Shown piece after piece: positions 35,245 to 46,900 of a stretch of 64,000 nucleotides of DNA. The stretch is taken from assembly GCA_022695795.1 (NCBI GenBank), contig MU404067.1, forward strand, positions 434,001 to 498,000, read 5' to 3'. The number at the start of each line of letters is the position of its first letter. Positions within the stretch are counted from its first letter, which is position 1. The translations under genes were made by a program, and so were the position numbers. The notes under the pieces were generated by a model. The model did no database searches and was not told the DNA's origin. It was given only the letters and a program-made list of their open reading frames with translations. The DNA is from Biscogniauxia marginata. Lineage: Eukaryota; Ascomycota; Sordariomycetes; Xylariales; Xylariaceae.

Positions 35245-35406
35245 CTGGAAATATATATAATGGTTAGTTAATGATATTATAGTTAAGAGTAATATGTAAA
35301 AGAAAAAAGTATTATATCCGAGACGGAAAGAGCAATACACAATAGTAAGAGACCGGCTCCGATGTAGCAAAAGCATGACTCCGCATAATACAAGGGCAGG
35401 ACTTAC
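35245..35406 (-). other. Predicted 5'UTR intron of the 34412-35224 gene
   Basis: Donor GTAAGT at 35406, a TTAACTAAC branch point and acceptor TTCCAG ending at 35245, leaving a 20-nt leader before the ATG. Confidence 0.65.
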
Positions 35407-37364
35407 AGATTGAAGACTGTAATACTAGAGCAGTGATCTTCGTAGCACAATGAGAAGGATGTGTTCTTCAAGCACCGCAGTGCCTAAGGTGAACTAAGGA
35501 GGTGTCAGTCAACCTATGACAGAGTACGAGCATCAACAGTAAGGCTATATATGTAGGATAATTGATGAAAAATGTGTTGTAGGTGTAGGTACCACAACCA
35601 CATGTGAAGCCGGAATGGATATTGGACAGGGTCCATGGCTAACAGGGCCAATGGGGAAGGAAGGGTGGTTTCTGGTAGAAATTCAAAGAACTAGAAGGTA
35701 CTAACAAGAAGCCGAAGAAGCAAGATCGCGACGAGGAACACAGGGTGGTGAGGCAGCAGCAAAACCTGAAGGCTCTTGACAACAAGAAGTGAAAATGATG
35801 AGATACGTACCACTCGAATATTATTGAGAATGTAAAAGATGCCGTGTCTTGACTCCCTAGTACTCAGGTGCTGGGGTGGGCCAGCAAGTGATCTGGCAGT
35901 TGTGTGCACTAGGGAGAAGAGAAGCAGGATGGAGGTGTGCAGATTGGAAAGAGTTTTTTGTACCAACGGAATTAGAAAATTCGCGTAATCCAGGCAAAAC
36001 CAGATTCATATTTTTTTCCTCGGCAACAACCGACTACGTGTCTGTTTGTGTGGCAGGGGCGTGGTGGATGTTGAGGCGAGGTTGCTAAGGAGGAATAGCT
36101 CTGTCATGATACATTGAATGCAGTAAATTGCATATATCGTGGTAGATTGTGAGATGGCCTTCCCTAAACGGATCTCCAGCCCGTTGGATAATGTACCGAA
36201 AAGGTAGATATACCTTTATCCCATTAGAGCAAGAGCAGGAATCTTGTCGAGTAGCTGCCCAGGGCCTGTTACAGATGTAAGCAATACGATCTGTACCTAC
36301 ATGTATTTCTTTAACCCTGTTCAAGTAGGATGTTGCAATATATCTACAGGTATATTTGTATGGCTTTCGTCGATGTGAAATTCGTGGTATTGGTTGCCGA
36401 AATAGGTTGCCGAGTTGTAAAAAATACTCAAAGGGGGCTGGGCTGAGAACATCTGGAGTCCTATATTTCAGGGCTTCCATCCATACTGGACCAGCATACG
36501 TCGTTTCATTATTATGATTTTCTTTTATACCAACAGTATTAATAAGTACTAGCGTTACATCTACCATGACGACTCCTGTTAATAGAGGAACATGGCAGCT
36601 CGGGCCTGTTCAGTGGTAGTGCCTCATAATTGTGACAAGTGGGTTACTATGCAAATTTGGGGTGTACTCTTATGTTAAAGCATTAGTACTGGAACCTCAT
36701 TTGTTTGCTTTATTCTGTGTGTTCTACATGAATCTAAAGGATTATAGCTACCTAAGGTGTGATGTGCTTTTTATGCCGAGACTGCTTCACACGCGGCAAA
36801 GGAGTGGGAGGCAACACAGCAGTCTAAAACAAGGTGAAAGTACAGTGTCATTATTGGACAAAGCAACAATCGTTAGGGACTCCTTCGAGTTCCTCAGAGC
36901 GTCTAGGACTGTGACGAACCTCCCTGTGTGTTCCTAGTCAGCTGACTTCACAGGTGAGTACGTACTAGGTTTTCTTGATTTGAAGGTAACAGTAGATTAA
37001 GATTGGTTCAAGAGATTCACTATGCTTTGTTCGTCAGAGAGATTTCAAGGTACTCTCACTATAGTATCAAAGAGTGACTGTAGTCTTAGATTGATAGCTG
37101 AAGAACTAGAATGAATGACTAGACACATAGGAAATCTTATCCTTCTTATACTTGTTATTCTGTCCTTCATTCCCCACAATTGGTATGTTGGATACCTTTG
37201 GATGAGTCTCATCCACACTCATCCATATCACGTGACAATAGGTCGCCTTCCCCTTCAGGATCCATGTCCGAGCCGGACGCAAGAAGAGTGGGAACAGTAC
37301 CCCTGTCACTTGATTGCTTACCCTGGTTGGTTCGTGACAAGGACCTATCAAGTTGTACTAATAA

Positions 37365-37415
37365 TGTTGAAATATAAGTCTTACTAGTTAAGCTAAGGCT
37401 TATAACACATTTTGT
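37365..37415 (+). repeat. Decayed copy of the TGTTGA repeat end
   Basis: The first 50 bp follow the 60-bp elements at 25376 and 38395 (TGTTGAAATATAAG, then AAGCTAAGGC and TAACACATTTT), with a 4-bp insertion and several C-to-T differences. After about 37415 the similarity stops, and no TCAACA end is present. It faces the 38395-38453 copy in inverted orientation. Confidence 0.6.
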
Positions 37416-37820
37416 GATAATAACTAGTAAGTTTAAAATTAAGATTTAGTTTTAATTAATAATTCCTTTTAATTTTATAAAACTTAAAAATCTTTTTAAT
37501 ATATATATTTGATGGTTGGTTGATAAACCAGGGGGCTATGTCCCCGCACAGAAACAAGTACATTCTTTAGATATAAATAGGCTGTCTTCAGCAGCACCAC
37601 TCAGGTAGACTTTTTCCCTCCTTAGACATCAATATTAAACCAGTCTCACCCCTATCTTTCTTAATATTCGTTATTTGCTTTTCATAATACGTACGTACCT
37701 ACCAACAATATTATTATAAAAACGACGTTATTAATTATAAGTTTATAATTAAAGTTAATAATTATTATTTAAATAAATTAATTTAAATAAAGCTTTTCTC
37801 TTTTTTTTAATATAAATAAC

Positions 37821-38046
37821 TGTCACGGCAGCGCAGGGGGATCCAAGGCAATACTTGATTTCCTGGTTTATTTAACGAAAATACTAAAGGTGAAGAAGAA
37901 AGAAAATCTAGAATGGTCGCTAGGGCCATTCTAACAGCTAAATACATTCCAGGCTTTGTGCAGGCCTTATTGTTCTGTAGTGAATACAATGGTGGGGTGT
38001 TTACTTTATTGTCCTGCTATCAGGCTGGCGCTGCCAGGCCGTGACA
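37821..38046. mobile_element. Solo LTR, 226 bp, with perfect target duplication
   Basis: It begins TGTCACGGC and ends GCCGTGACA, a 9-bp perfect inverted terminus with the TG...CA ends of retrotransposon LTRs. Both flanks are ATAAC (37816-37820 and 38047-38051), a perfect 5-bp target site duplication. Its base composition is balanced, unlike the AT-rich DNA it sits in, so it probably inserted after the surrounding repeat had decayed. No internal retrotransposon genes are present, as expected after LTR-LTR recombination. Orientation cannot be fixed. Confidence 0.8.
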
Positions 38047-38394
38047 ATAACAAGAGGAACAAGAAAGTAAATAACTAGTAAAGTTTTTTTTAAATATTAA
38101 AAGAGTAATAAATAAAGGCATAATAAAGCCGAGTGTGAATATAAGTAATATAAGGTCGCTTAAGAATAATCGCTTAAGAACTTCTTTGAGGTTCACGGGT
38201 TGTACATACACAACCATTTTATACCTAATTTGCAGTGGATCCATCATGCTCTTCTGGGTCCCCCTTGTCCTACCGTTAGGCCCCTTTCAGGGCCCCGAAT
38301 AGCCAGTATCCTCGCGTTCAAAGTCTCTACGAGCAGGGCTTCGAGTAACAACGCTCGATCTCGATATTCCGAAGGGGGAAGGGGAGGGGGGTTC

Positions 38395-38453
38395 TGTTGA
38401 TTTTAGGGAAAATGTGTTATGCGCCTTAGCTTAGTGAGGCTTATATTTCAACA
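38395..38453 (-). mobile_element. 59-bp TG...CA element, copy 2
   Basis: On the minus strand it starts TGTTGA and ends TCAACA and is nearly identical to the element at 25376-25435. Flanks ggttc and agttc match at 4 of 5 positions. Confidence 0.65.
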
Positions 38454-38470
38454 AGTTCCTGGAACTTGTT
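38450..38470. repeat. 21-bp perfect palindrome at the element edge
   Basis: Arms AACAAGTTCC and GGAACTTGTT are separated by one T. The left arm overlaps the last bases of the 59-bp element and its flank. Confidence 0.7.
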
Positions 38471-39389
38471 AAATATTTAACATAGAATTATAAAATACTC
38501 AGTTAAAACATGTGTGAGGTTCTTAGTACACTCCTCCGCCAGTTAAAGTTTATTCTGCTTGTGGGCTATAAATGCCGGGATATACATAGGTATATATATT
38601 AATTATAGCATAAAGTTACTTACAAGCGTAGTCTAGTTTTTATATTAAATCCTCTAATAGTACCTAGTTAGTATCTATTCAACGATTACGTTTTTCCCAT
38701 GCCTTTCCCACCTCGGGGCATCAACGAAAAAGCACGGCGGCTTAATAATAAATAATAACTCCTCGGTACCCCGTCGCAACAGCCAACACAGGCTTTCTTT
38801 CTGTATATACCTAAGATCACACTATAAGTTGTCACCAAGTGTACGTTCATTCAAGCGTCAGGTCATGTTTGTCCCGAATAGAGAGTTAGCTTGGCTGCAG
38901 ACGCCCTGTTACGATAGAGAAAAACGATAAAGGGGGGGGGAGGTTGGGTTTGCAGAGCTTACAATTCAGCCAGTCTCGAGGCCTCTTACACGCGTGGAGA
39001 AGGATGAGGTCACAATATGCCCTCTCAGAGCCTCCGCCTACCAATCCGTCCTACCGCCGCCCTTTCCCACATCTACATCCAGCAGGCCATATATCCTCAA
39101 AACCACATTCTAACGCGCACGCACACAAGCAAAGCAGTCCTAATAAATAAAACCACACATATCCCCCCTTCTCCCCTATTTTAATTTAAATTTCTAGAAC
39201 TTTTAAAATTTTAAACATTTTTATTATTGTTGTTATTGTAATTGTTGTTTGTCTTCATCAAGGTTCATGCAATGTTTGGTTATATGCAAATGGGGGTGGG
39301 TGGTATCATGTCTTCGCAAGTAATAGGTTTTGGACAAGCAAGAGAAGGAAAGACGTGGAAAAAAGAAAAAGCCCCAAGACCAAACAAGC

Positions 39390-39423
39390 AAGTAGCAGTA
39401 GCAGTAGCAGTAGCAGTAGCAGC
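39390..39423. repeat. (AGTAGC)n hexanucleotide repeat
   Basis: About five tandem units of AGTAGC in intergenic DNA about 550 bp past the Mss4 stop codon. Confidence 0.75.
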
Positions 39424-39985
39424 GAAAAATAATAAAGACAACGACGACAAAGGAGAAAGCGGAAGGGGAAAAAAAGAGAGGGGAGGACGAGGGACGGGGG
39501 AATATACGCCCATGCTTTAATGCTTCAATAAGTGAAATATCACAACCCCCAGCCCAACCCCTATTCACAACCCCCTCCCTCCTAAAATCCGTCCCTCCTC
39601 CTCCTCCGCCCCTGACTTTTAACAAAAATTTGGCTACTTCTCCGTAAGTTCAAACCCGGGAGGCATATAACCCCTCCCTTCCCCTCTCACCCCTGGCTGT
39701 AGCGCAACTGCCACCCGCTGGTTCTATAATCTCTGCCTTAGCATATGGTTTATTGTCCAAATTTCTGGCTTGATCCTTGATGTTGGCCCCATTCTATGAT
39801 TCATTAGGTTCTACCCTTGAGTAATTTTTTTTTCACCCCCCTCTTTCCCAGATATTAACTCGGTGTAGTCCAGCAAACTGGGACTATCTCTTTGGAAAGA
39901 AAGAAAAACACAATCGCCCTCGATGCCCCAGCGCCAAACTTAAAAATAGCAAGCAAAGGTCCTGTCGTGAACATGGTAGGGCCGT

Positions 39986-42927
39986 TTATTGGGGAACTGG
40001 CGGTAAGGCCTTGTCTCGACTCTCTCGGTTGAGGCTTTCACGGCTGAGTCGGTGCCGCAGCATTCGTCCAAAATTCGCGATACTCCCACCACTACCACCA
40101 CTCCCTTTTCTTTTTATATCAGAGCTATAACTATCCGGTTCTAGGTAACTTGATTTCGGAGGTGTCGGCGGTCCCCTGCCTCCAATCCCATGAGGTCCCA
40201 ATTCAGTAAAACCGTCTTGTCTCTCGTTGAGAGAAGGTGTAAAAGGTCTGGTCTCGCTGGCACTGTCTTCGCGACCTCGTCCTTCAGATGATGCTTCTGC
40301 TGTCTCCTCAACCACTGGGAGAACAGCATGCGAGTTGTTTCTCCCGTTAGCAGGCGCTACGGCCGTGGTGATTATACGGCCGGGCACTTGGTCCTCCTTG
40401 GAAACATCCTTCTCCTTCCTGGTCGCCTTTTTGAGGGCCTTTTCTACCGTTGGACTGGGTTCCGGCGAGCCAGAGCTTCTCATATCTGGGGGCGCGGGTG
40501 GGAGGTAGGATGGCGCAGATGGTCCATCATGCGACTGCAACATTGGTTCCGACTCCGCTGCCGCCGCCGCCGCGGCCGCTTCTCGATCAAGTGCATCTCT
40601 TTCAGCCTCCTCTGGCGACATAGTGATCCCTGACATGAATTTGATAAAGCGCTCGCCATATTCGTCGGGAGGGAGGGCAGAGATTTGGGAGCGATCATTG
40701 GACAGGCCTTTCCAGAAGTGCTCTATTTTTTTAATCATGCCGTACTAGAGTAGTTCAGTATAGAAATTCGATATAATGTAGCATGGCAAAGAAACCAAAC
40801 TTACGTGTGTCAGACAGTCAATAACGCCCAGGTAGTACACTTCCTCGCCGGGCCCGTTGTCGTCGTGGGTCGCCCGTAGACCACCGTCATCGTTGTAGAA
40901 CACCCCGCCTCGAGCTTGTCCCTCGGCCAATTCGTCCGGCATCCTGTCGCTGCTTTGTCCCATAGGTATTGGCCGCTCAGATTTGATCATCTGCCTCAAC
41001 TCTCTTGCCTTACGAGCGCTTTCGAGCTTGGACGGCGTCCTCATGAGTACCGAGCTAGGATCGAATCCCTCGTCCGACGGTCCGGCGCCTCCGGGATTAA
41101 ATACCTGCAGTGTTTTGTCTCGAAGATTCTCCTCGTTTCCTTTACGCAGATCGTGGATGCCAATCAGAAGGGAGTAATCCATAATCTTCAACTTCTGCAA
41201 CAGCCGGACATCACTCTGAAGCTGCTGAAGGAACAATTGCTTCTTTTGAAGACCAAGCTCGAGATGCCTCTTCCGGCGAAGCCAATTCAGATCCTTCAAC
41301 GTCGCGCGGGGATTCTTCTCGAGGTTTTCTTCTTGGTAGTTCCGGCCGACAGTAGAGCCCTTCAGGTCGAAGGTGGTGTGGATATCGCGATGGGGCGGGA
41401 AAAGATTGTTCATGACGACGAAGTGAATCTTCTTGCCGTAAGGCATCTTTACACGATGGAGGCCATAGAACTGGGAGAGAAGAGTATTTGGGTTATCTGT
41501 AACGTGGTTGTAGTAATCTTTCAAGATCTTCCGGAGAAACTTATGCTCGGCATGATGGATCGTTTTAATAATGTACTTGTAGTCTCGGGAGAAATAGAAG
41601 AAGCTACCACTCTTCCCCGGAGATCCAAGCTCGGATAGAATATACTTCCCGGTGAGCGACATCAGATAGTCGGCCGGGTCTAACCTAAAGAGGGCGCGAA
41701 GATGTCGGAAGACCCAGGGCGCATAATCCTTGAACTTGAAGTCATACTTGGCCGAAGGCACCAGCTCGTTCCCAGCGCTACCTCCTGTTAGTGGAAACTT
41801 GTTGACAGAGGTGGGTCAACATACATATCAAACGTCGATTTCTGCTTAGCGTCGAAGTCTGCGTCGGTCAAGGGGCGGTCGAGTTTGGCATTCGTGCGGG
41901 ATACGGAAACACGAATACCCGTCAACATGTTGTATGCCGTCGTCCAGTTGGCGTGGTTCTCGTCGACCTTAGTCCCGACCAGAACCCGGTCGTCATCTTC
42001 CTCTTCCCGCTTCTTCTTCTTAGCCCGCTTTTGCCGGTACGCCTCTGCCCACCTAAGCGCATCGTCATCGGGAAGCACCTCGTCGCGAGGCATGTCAGTA
42101 TGTAGCGATCGCGTGTTTCTTCGACCAAGGCTTAGAGACCCTCGGCGCCCGCCCTGTCCAGGTGCAGTAGGAGAAAAGCGACCGCTTGCATATGCCGTGT
42201 CATTACCATCCTTGGAACCACGGCCAGGTTGTGATCTGGGAACTTCCAAGGTATGTCGATGCTTCAACCCGGTCGCCGGGGGCTGGATGGCAGGGTTCGA
42301 TGCTGAGGCGGTGCTAGGCAAGTTCGCAGGAGAGGAAAACCTCTGGGGCGAGGATGTGTTCTGCTCCACGATATCAGGCACTGGCGGCATCGGTTTCGAA
42401 GCATAGTTGGGCTGTTGACCGCCTGCAGGCGCCGCATCGGATGATGTGTCGCCATTAGGTAGTTTTCGGTGGGATTCGCTGTGAGGCTGCTGCAGCGAGG
42501 CCCTCGATGATTCGGTAGAAGTGTGTCTCGGATAGGAATCCGGGGTGCTCTGCTGGTGAGAGGAGTCACTTGGCGAAGACATGCCGTTGACAGCAGGATG
42601 TTTCGCAGGCGGGCCGTATCTCGAATCCGTCTCCCCCGCGGTCACACCATTCATCGCTCTGCTCGACCGGCCATTCGGCAGGGGGGTCATACTCGAGGGG
42701 TGTGGCTCGTCCCCATTCAAACGCAATCTTGGGTCGGAACTATTGGAGGAATGCGAGGACGAGTTGTCGTCGAAGGTCTCATTCGTAGGGGCAACGGCGG
42801 CGTGCAGACGGTCCTTGCCCTTGGACAGCTTGCCAAATGCGGGATCGTGTTGGCTGTGGTCGAGGTGGACAACACCAGCATTCGGGGGGTAGATGGGGGA
42901 GTTCTCGTTGTTTACGAAGGAGGGCAT
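39986..42927 (-). CDS. MSS4: Phosphatidylinositol-4-phosphate 5-kinase (Mss4)
   Basis: Exons 42927-41825, 41777-40805 and 40744-39986 give 944 aa; the introns are 47 and 60 nt. The N-terminal 330 residues are disordered and Ser/Pro-rich. The PIPK domain starts after the conserved [19 protein letters not shown] stretch and contains [44 protein letters not shown] and the C-terminal lobe end [22 protein letters not shown]. These are the lipid-kinase catalytic signatures; the enzyme makes PI(4,5)P2 at the plasma membrane, acting in actin organisation and endocytosis. The junctions at FD|IAGNEL and THY|GMIKK restore known conserved sequence. The first ATG is at 42927; the frame extends a few codons upstream without an ATG. 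The C-terminal tail after the kinase is basic and Ser-rich. Confidence 0.93.
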
Positions 42928-43866
42928 TATTTTCGCTATTCGGGGTTCATTCGTGGCCAATTCCCGACGCTCTCCTCTGCAGCTCTCGAGAATACTCGTT
43001 CCCAGTATTCACGTATTCTCTCGGTCGGGAATGGATGCAGATTGTCGAGAAGCAAATAACGCCCGAGGAGAAGGAGAGGCAGGGAGGAAATGAAAATACG
43101 AAGATAGGAGATTGAGATTGAGATTTGAAGAAGAGAAAGTTGGTAACGGGGGGGAATGAAATGCGTGGATACGCTAAAAAAGATACACGCAACAGTTCTC
43201 GACTTGTTATTTGCATAAAACAAGGCACAAGGATGCGTACAGCAATACGGATGGATTTAGGACGACTATTATTTCTGTCCGTCTTGGCATTGGCGACCAC
43301 GACGAATCAGGTATTATAAGCAGGAATGAATGAATGAATGCATGTGATTGGACAGGAAGCTACAGTATATCTTGAAAAGGAAAAGAAAAGGAAAAAAGGA
43401 AAAAGGAAAAAGAAAAAAGAGATAGAAGATCTGTTTCGACCTTGCTAGATAGGGGAGGGAGAGAATTGAAAGATTGAGGGGAGGGGGTTTAAAAGAATTG
43501 TTGTGATTGTTATCGTTGGGCTGCTTCAAGATTTCAAATTGAAAAAAGGTCCAGTTCCAAGTAATAGGTACGTACTATGCACTGTGTACCGGGTACACTT
43601 ACATAAGGCGAAAGAGCACGGCAATGCGGCAGCGCTGCAGGTAGCCTCACATTTATGCGCACCGTACACGAATTACGGAATTACTGTATACCGGCATAAC
43701 AGAAACTTGAACTTATACGTTTATCGAGGTGAAGGGGAATATCAGGTGAGAGAGAGAAAAAGAGACAATGCCTCAGTGTATGCATGGCTAAGCAACAAAA
43801 ACATTGGTATAAAAAGTTGATTGTCCTGGGTGAGGCTAAACACTTTGTTAGTTATAAGTGGTGTTA

Positions 43867-43890
43867 CTCTCTCTCTCTCTCTCTCTCTCC
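43867..43890. repeat. (CT)n microsatellite
   Basis: About eleven CT units, lying about 20 bp beyond the 3' end of the tRNA-like sequence on the opposite strand, where it reads (GA)n. Confidence 0.85.
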
Positions 43891-43908
43891 TCTGGATGCT
43901 ACACACCC

Positions 43909-43993
43909 CGAACTCACGACCTTTGGATAGCCCAATCTAGAATTGAGTCATTTATATGAGACCAACGCTCTAGCCAACTGAGCCACCAAGACA
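43909..43993 (-). pseudogene. Broken tRNA-Met(CAT)-like sequence with intron
   Basis: Read on the minus strand from 43993: a 7-nt acceptor arm, a D arm GGCTCAGTTGGCTAGAGC (A box), an anticodon stem-loop with CTCATA (anticodon CAT), an intron-like insert of about 30 nt after position 37, then CCAA closing the anticodon stem, and GTGAGTTCG starting the T arm. After GTTCG the sequence no longer pairs: neither the T stem nor the acceptor stem has its 3' strand. So the 5' three quarters of an elongator tRNA-Met is present and the 3' end is missing. It could be a tRNA pseudogene or a tRNA-derived SINE head; it is not a working tRNA. Confidence 0.6.
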
Positions 43994-46900
43994 CATTCGG
44001 ATGCGTCAACACGTCGCTGTCCAGATTATAAAGTCAAGACTTTACCTGCTATGCCTTCGCATCTCCATGATCCCATCTGGCAGCAGGCCAAATACCTACC
44101 TACCTACCTACATACCTATACTATCCTATCACATGATATGGGGAGTTTTTTTTGGACCCCTTACGAATACATCCGTATCTAGAACCGTTTTGTTCCGTAG
44201 TGTCCCGTCTCTCTCTTTTTCTCTCTCCTCTGCATAAGCGTTCATAAAAATGAATGCTCAACCCGACAGGCCGTGCGCTACGGAATACACCTATCTCTTG
44301 GCTTCAAAGGTCCTGGACATCTCCGAATAGATGGAACCACGAAGTCCAGTACCACTCTACTAAGCCACAATCTGATATTTGATTCATTAACTTCTCATTC
44401 TACGAATACATACCATCATCCGTTGATGGCCCAGCGATCCGTTCTTTGTAAACAGCTCGACAGATCAAAAACACAACCTCTAACCTATACTAATCTCGGA
44501 CATGTTCGACAATTCTTCATGCATCCGGTCTTACGCAGTCTAACCAGCCGTCCGTCCTTGGCTCCGTTACAGGTCGTAATACTCGTATATGCCGTCTTTG
44601 CCGTCACCAGCCACAAGCCAACCGAAGCCCCCATTAGCAACGATCCCTTGGCAAAAGCAGGCAAATCTTGGTCCCCTAAATTTTATTTTCAGCTTATCAA
44701 GGGGGGGGCACCAAAGATGCGGCCTAAAGTGATCGTCCCTAACCAGCTCACTGGCCTCCTTTAAAAAAATATTATGAGGTCACAGTAGGTACCATACCCG
44801 TCTCCCAGCAGCCCGGATCGTCAACCATAAAAGTATTGCTTTCCACATGGTTGTGATCTGCGCCAGCAGCACTGCAAATTGGCATCTTTTATTTTCAACC
44901 CGCCCCATCCAACGGTACCGGAATCTTCGATGAACAACCCCCCCAATACTAAGGAGCACTGACGTGTCGCGTTCAACTAGAAAAGTCAGGTAAATCCTCC
45001 CACCACCTCTTAATTGCCTATCCACCAGAGACCCAAATGCTGCGAAGAGAGGAGAGGAGAAAAATAGAGTATTAGTAATAATTGGTAATTAGGTAGTGGA
45101 CGTTATAATTTGCTTGAGTGGCTGTGCCAACAACACTAGGTAAACTAGGCACATATGAACGCAAGTGTGCTTTATTACCCAGTGCAACGAAGAAGAAAAT
45201 AATTCCCCGAGATTGCTATGGATCCCCAGCTGCATCATCCTGTCAATGCAGCCGGGGACGACGGGCGCGCTCGGGGAAATCGATATTCCTTAACACAACG
45301 ACATCCATTTCACTTGCTCCCTACCAGGTAGGTTCTCGTCGTGATGTTGGTTGGTAAGCTTAAACTGTGTGGAAGAGGGTCCGGATCTATCCGCTCTCGA
45401 CGGTAAGATACTACCTAATATATGTATGTGCTCATCTAATATAAGATACAAGAAACACACATTTGCCTTGTTGGGGTGGACCAGCGGCTACCTAGCTTTG
45501 CTACTATCCAACTCAACAATTCACACTTATAGATGAGATCCGTCTAGGTTAGCTAATTACTTGCCCCCGATACCCCTCTTCTTCTTTTTCCATTAGCATT
45601 ATACAAAAAGCATTTCAGACAGGTTATTGCAGTTCGTACAGTTTTTAAGACAACGAGTAAACCTAAAAATCTTATATACTGCCTTACTGTAGTTCTAGCA
45701 CGAGGATACGATCACCGTTTATTTAATAAAGCGGGTTAGGGTTTGGTTTAATAACAGATAGATACCCCGTGATTATTAGGAGTTGGTATACAGGAACCGA
45801 GCAAATTGTTCGTTTGTCTGGTTTAAAATAAAAACCCGCTGCTCAATAGCGTTCATGTATCGCGCTGCAAACATTTTTCTCAGATAGATAAACGCTGGCA
45901 TGCTAACACATACTATTGACAAGTCCGCGTCTGATTCTGAATACATGGTTTATTTATCGGTGGCCAAGCTTAATCAACGTCTCCTATATAGAGGCTACTG
46001 TAGAGCCAGCTTGAGGTTATACGTAATGAGATATGTGCCAAAGAAAACTAGATACTGGGTAGGAGTACTTTGTAGCATAGGGTACAGAAAACGGTATCAT
46101 CCGACCAGATATAGGCTATTAGTTCGTCATTGCCACGGGAGCAACCATATAGACGGTGTTGTCGAATGTATGATATTTGCCTATATAATTTGGTAACTCA
46201 ACCGTCGGCCGCGAGATACGCAACGGACAAATTGTTCTCCTTTATGGTCCATTCTTGAAGCTGTCGGAGCGCCCTCTTGCTTCTTTCCCCATCCATTCTT
46301 TTTCTCTATAACGAGTCTCTGCGATGAAGTGAGGTTCCTGGGTTACAGGAAGACGGTAAGAAACCTAACAGGCACAGAAAACTAAAAGCACCCTAGACTT
46401 TCCAATCAAACTACTAGCTGGACCTTGCGATTTGGCTACACCTTAGGAGCCTTCCAGTGTATCAACCACACGTGTGTTGGGCATAGTCCTATGTAGGACA
46501 TTGCAAAGCCTTCATCGGACTTGATTGGCCATGGGCTAAGATGCCATGTTATACTGCAATGCAACCAAAAAAAAAGTCCATGTCTTTCAGCTTTGGCCGC
46601 CATCGTCGAATATGCAGCTTACTCACTTTCTTGTCCCCGAGCTATTGGCCAGGTAGAGGCCATCCACTTATCCCAGCCAGCCGCGTTGCCGTTAACCTGG
46701 ACAATCTCACCCAACGAGTCCTATCACCACCCTGCAGTCGGAAGATCTTACTAAGCATGAAAACGACTTGAGCGGGCGAATAGCTAAGAAGTAGGTTACC
46801 GGTGTTATAATCCCATTCAGCTATTAGACTGAATGAAAACTTCAATCCGATCAGCTATGCGAGGAAGCACTCTTTCCCAAACAGCGATGGTAACGATAAA

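Larger units (their letters stand above)
35225..39985. other. Long gene-poor region with repeat relics
   Basis: About 4.8 kb. It holds the 5' region of the 35224 gene, a 160-codon minus-strand frame at 36085-36567 without recognisable features, AT-rich blocks (about 37410-37520, 37680-37820 and 38050-38200), a solo LTR, two copies of the TGTTGA repeat end, and a hexanucleotide repeat near 39390-39423. A 91-codon minus frame at 35691-35966 begins with a signal-like hydrophobic stretch but has no further support. Confidence 0.5.

Noticed and set aside
36085..36567. 160-codon minus-strand frame in the accessory island
   Set aside because: No family motif, no similarity in layout to the neighbouring paralogues, and length within chance expectation.
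44273..44764. 163-codon plus-strand frame
   Set aside because: Composition looks random, no domain, no splice-supported neighbours; one or two frames of this size are expected by chance in 64 kb.
45733..45744. Telomere-like GGGTTAGGGTTT
   Set aside because: Only about two units, with no array; chance or trivial.
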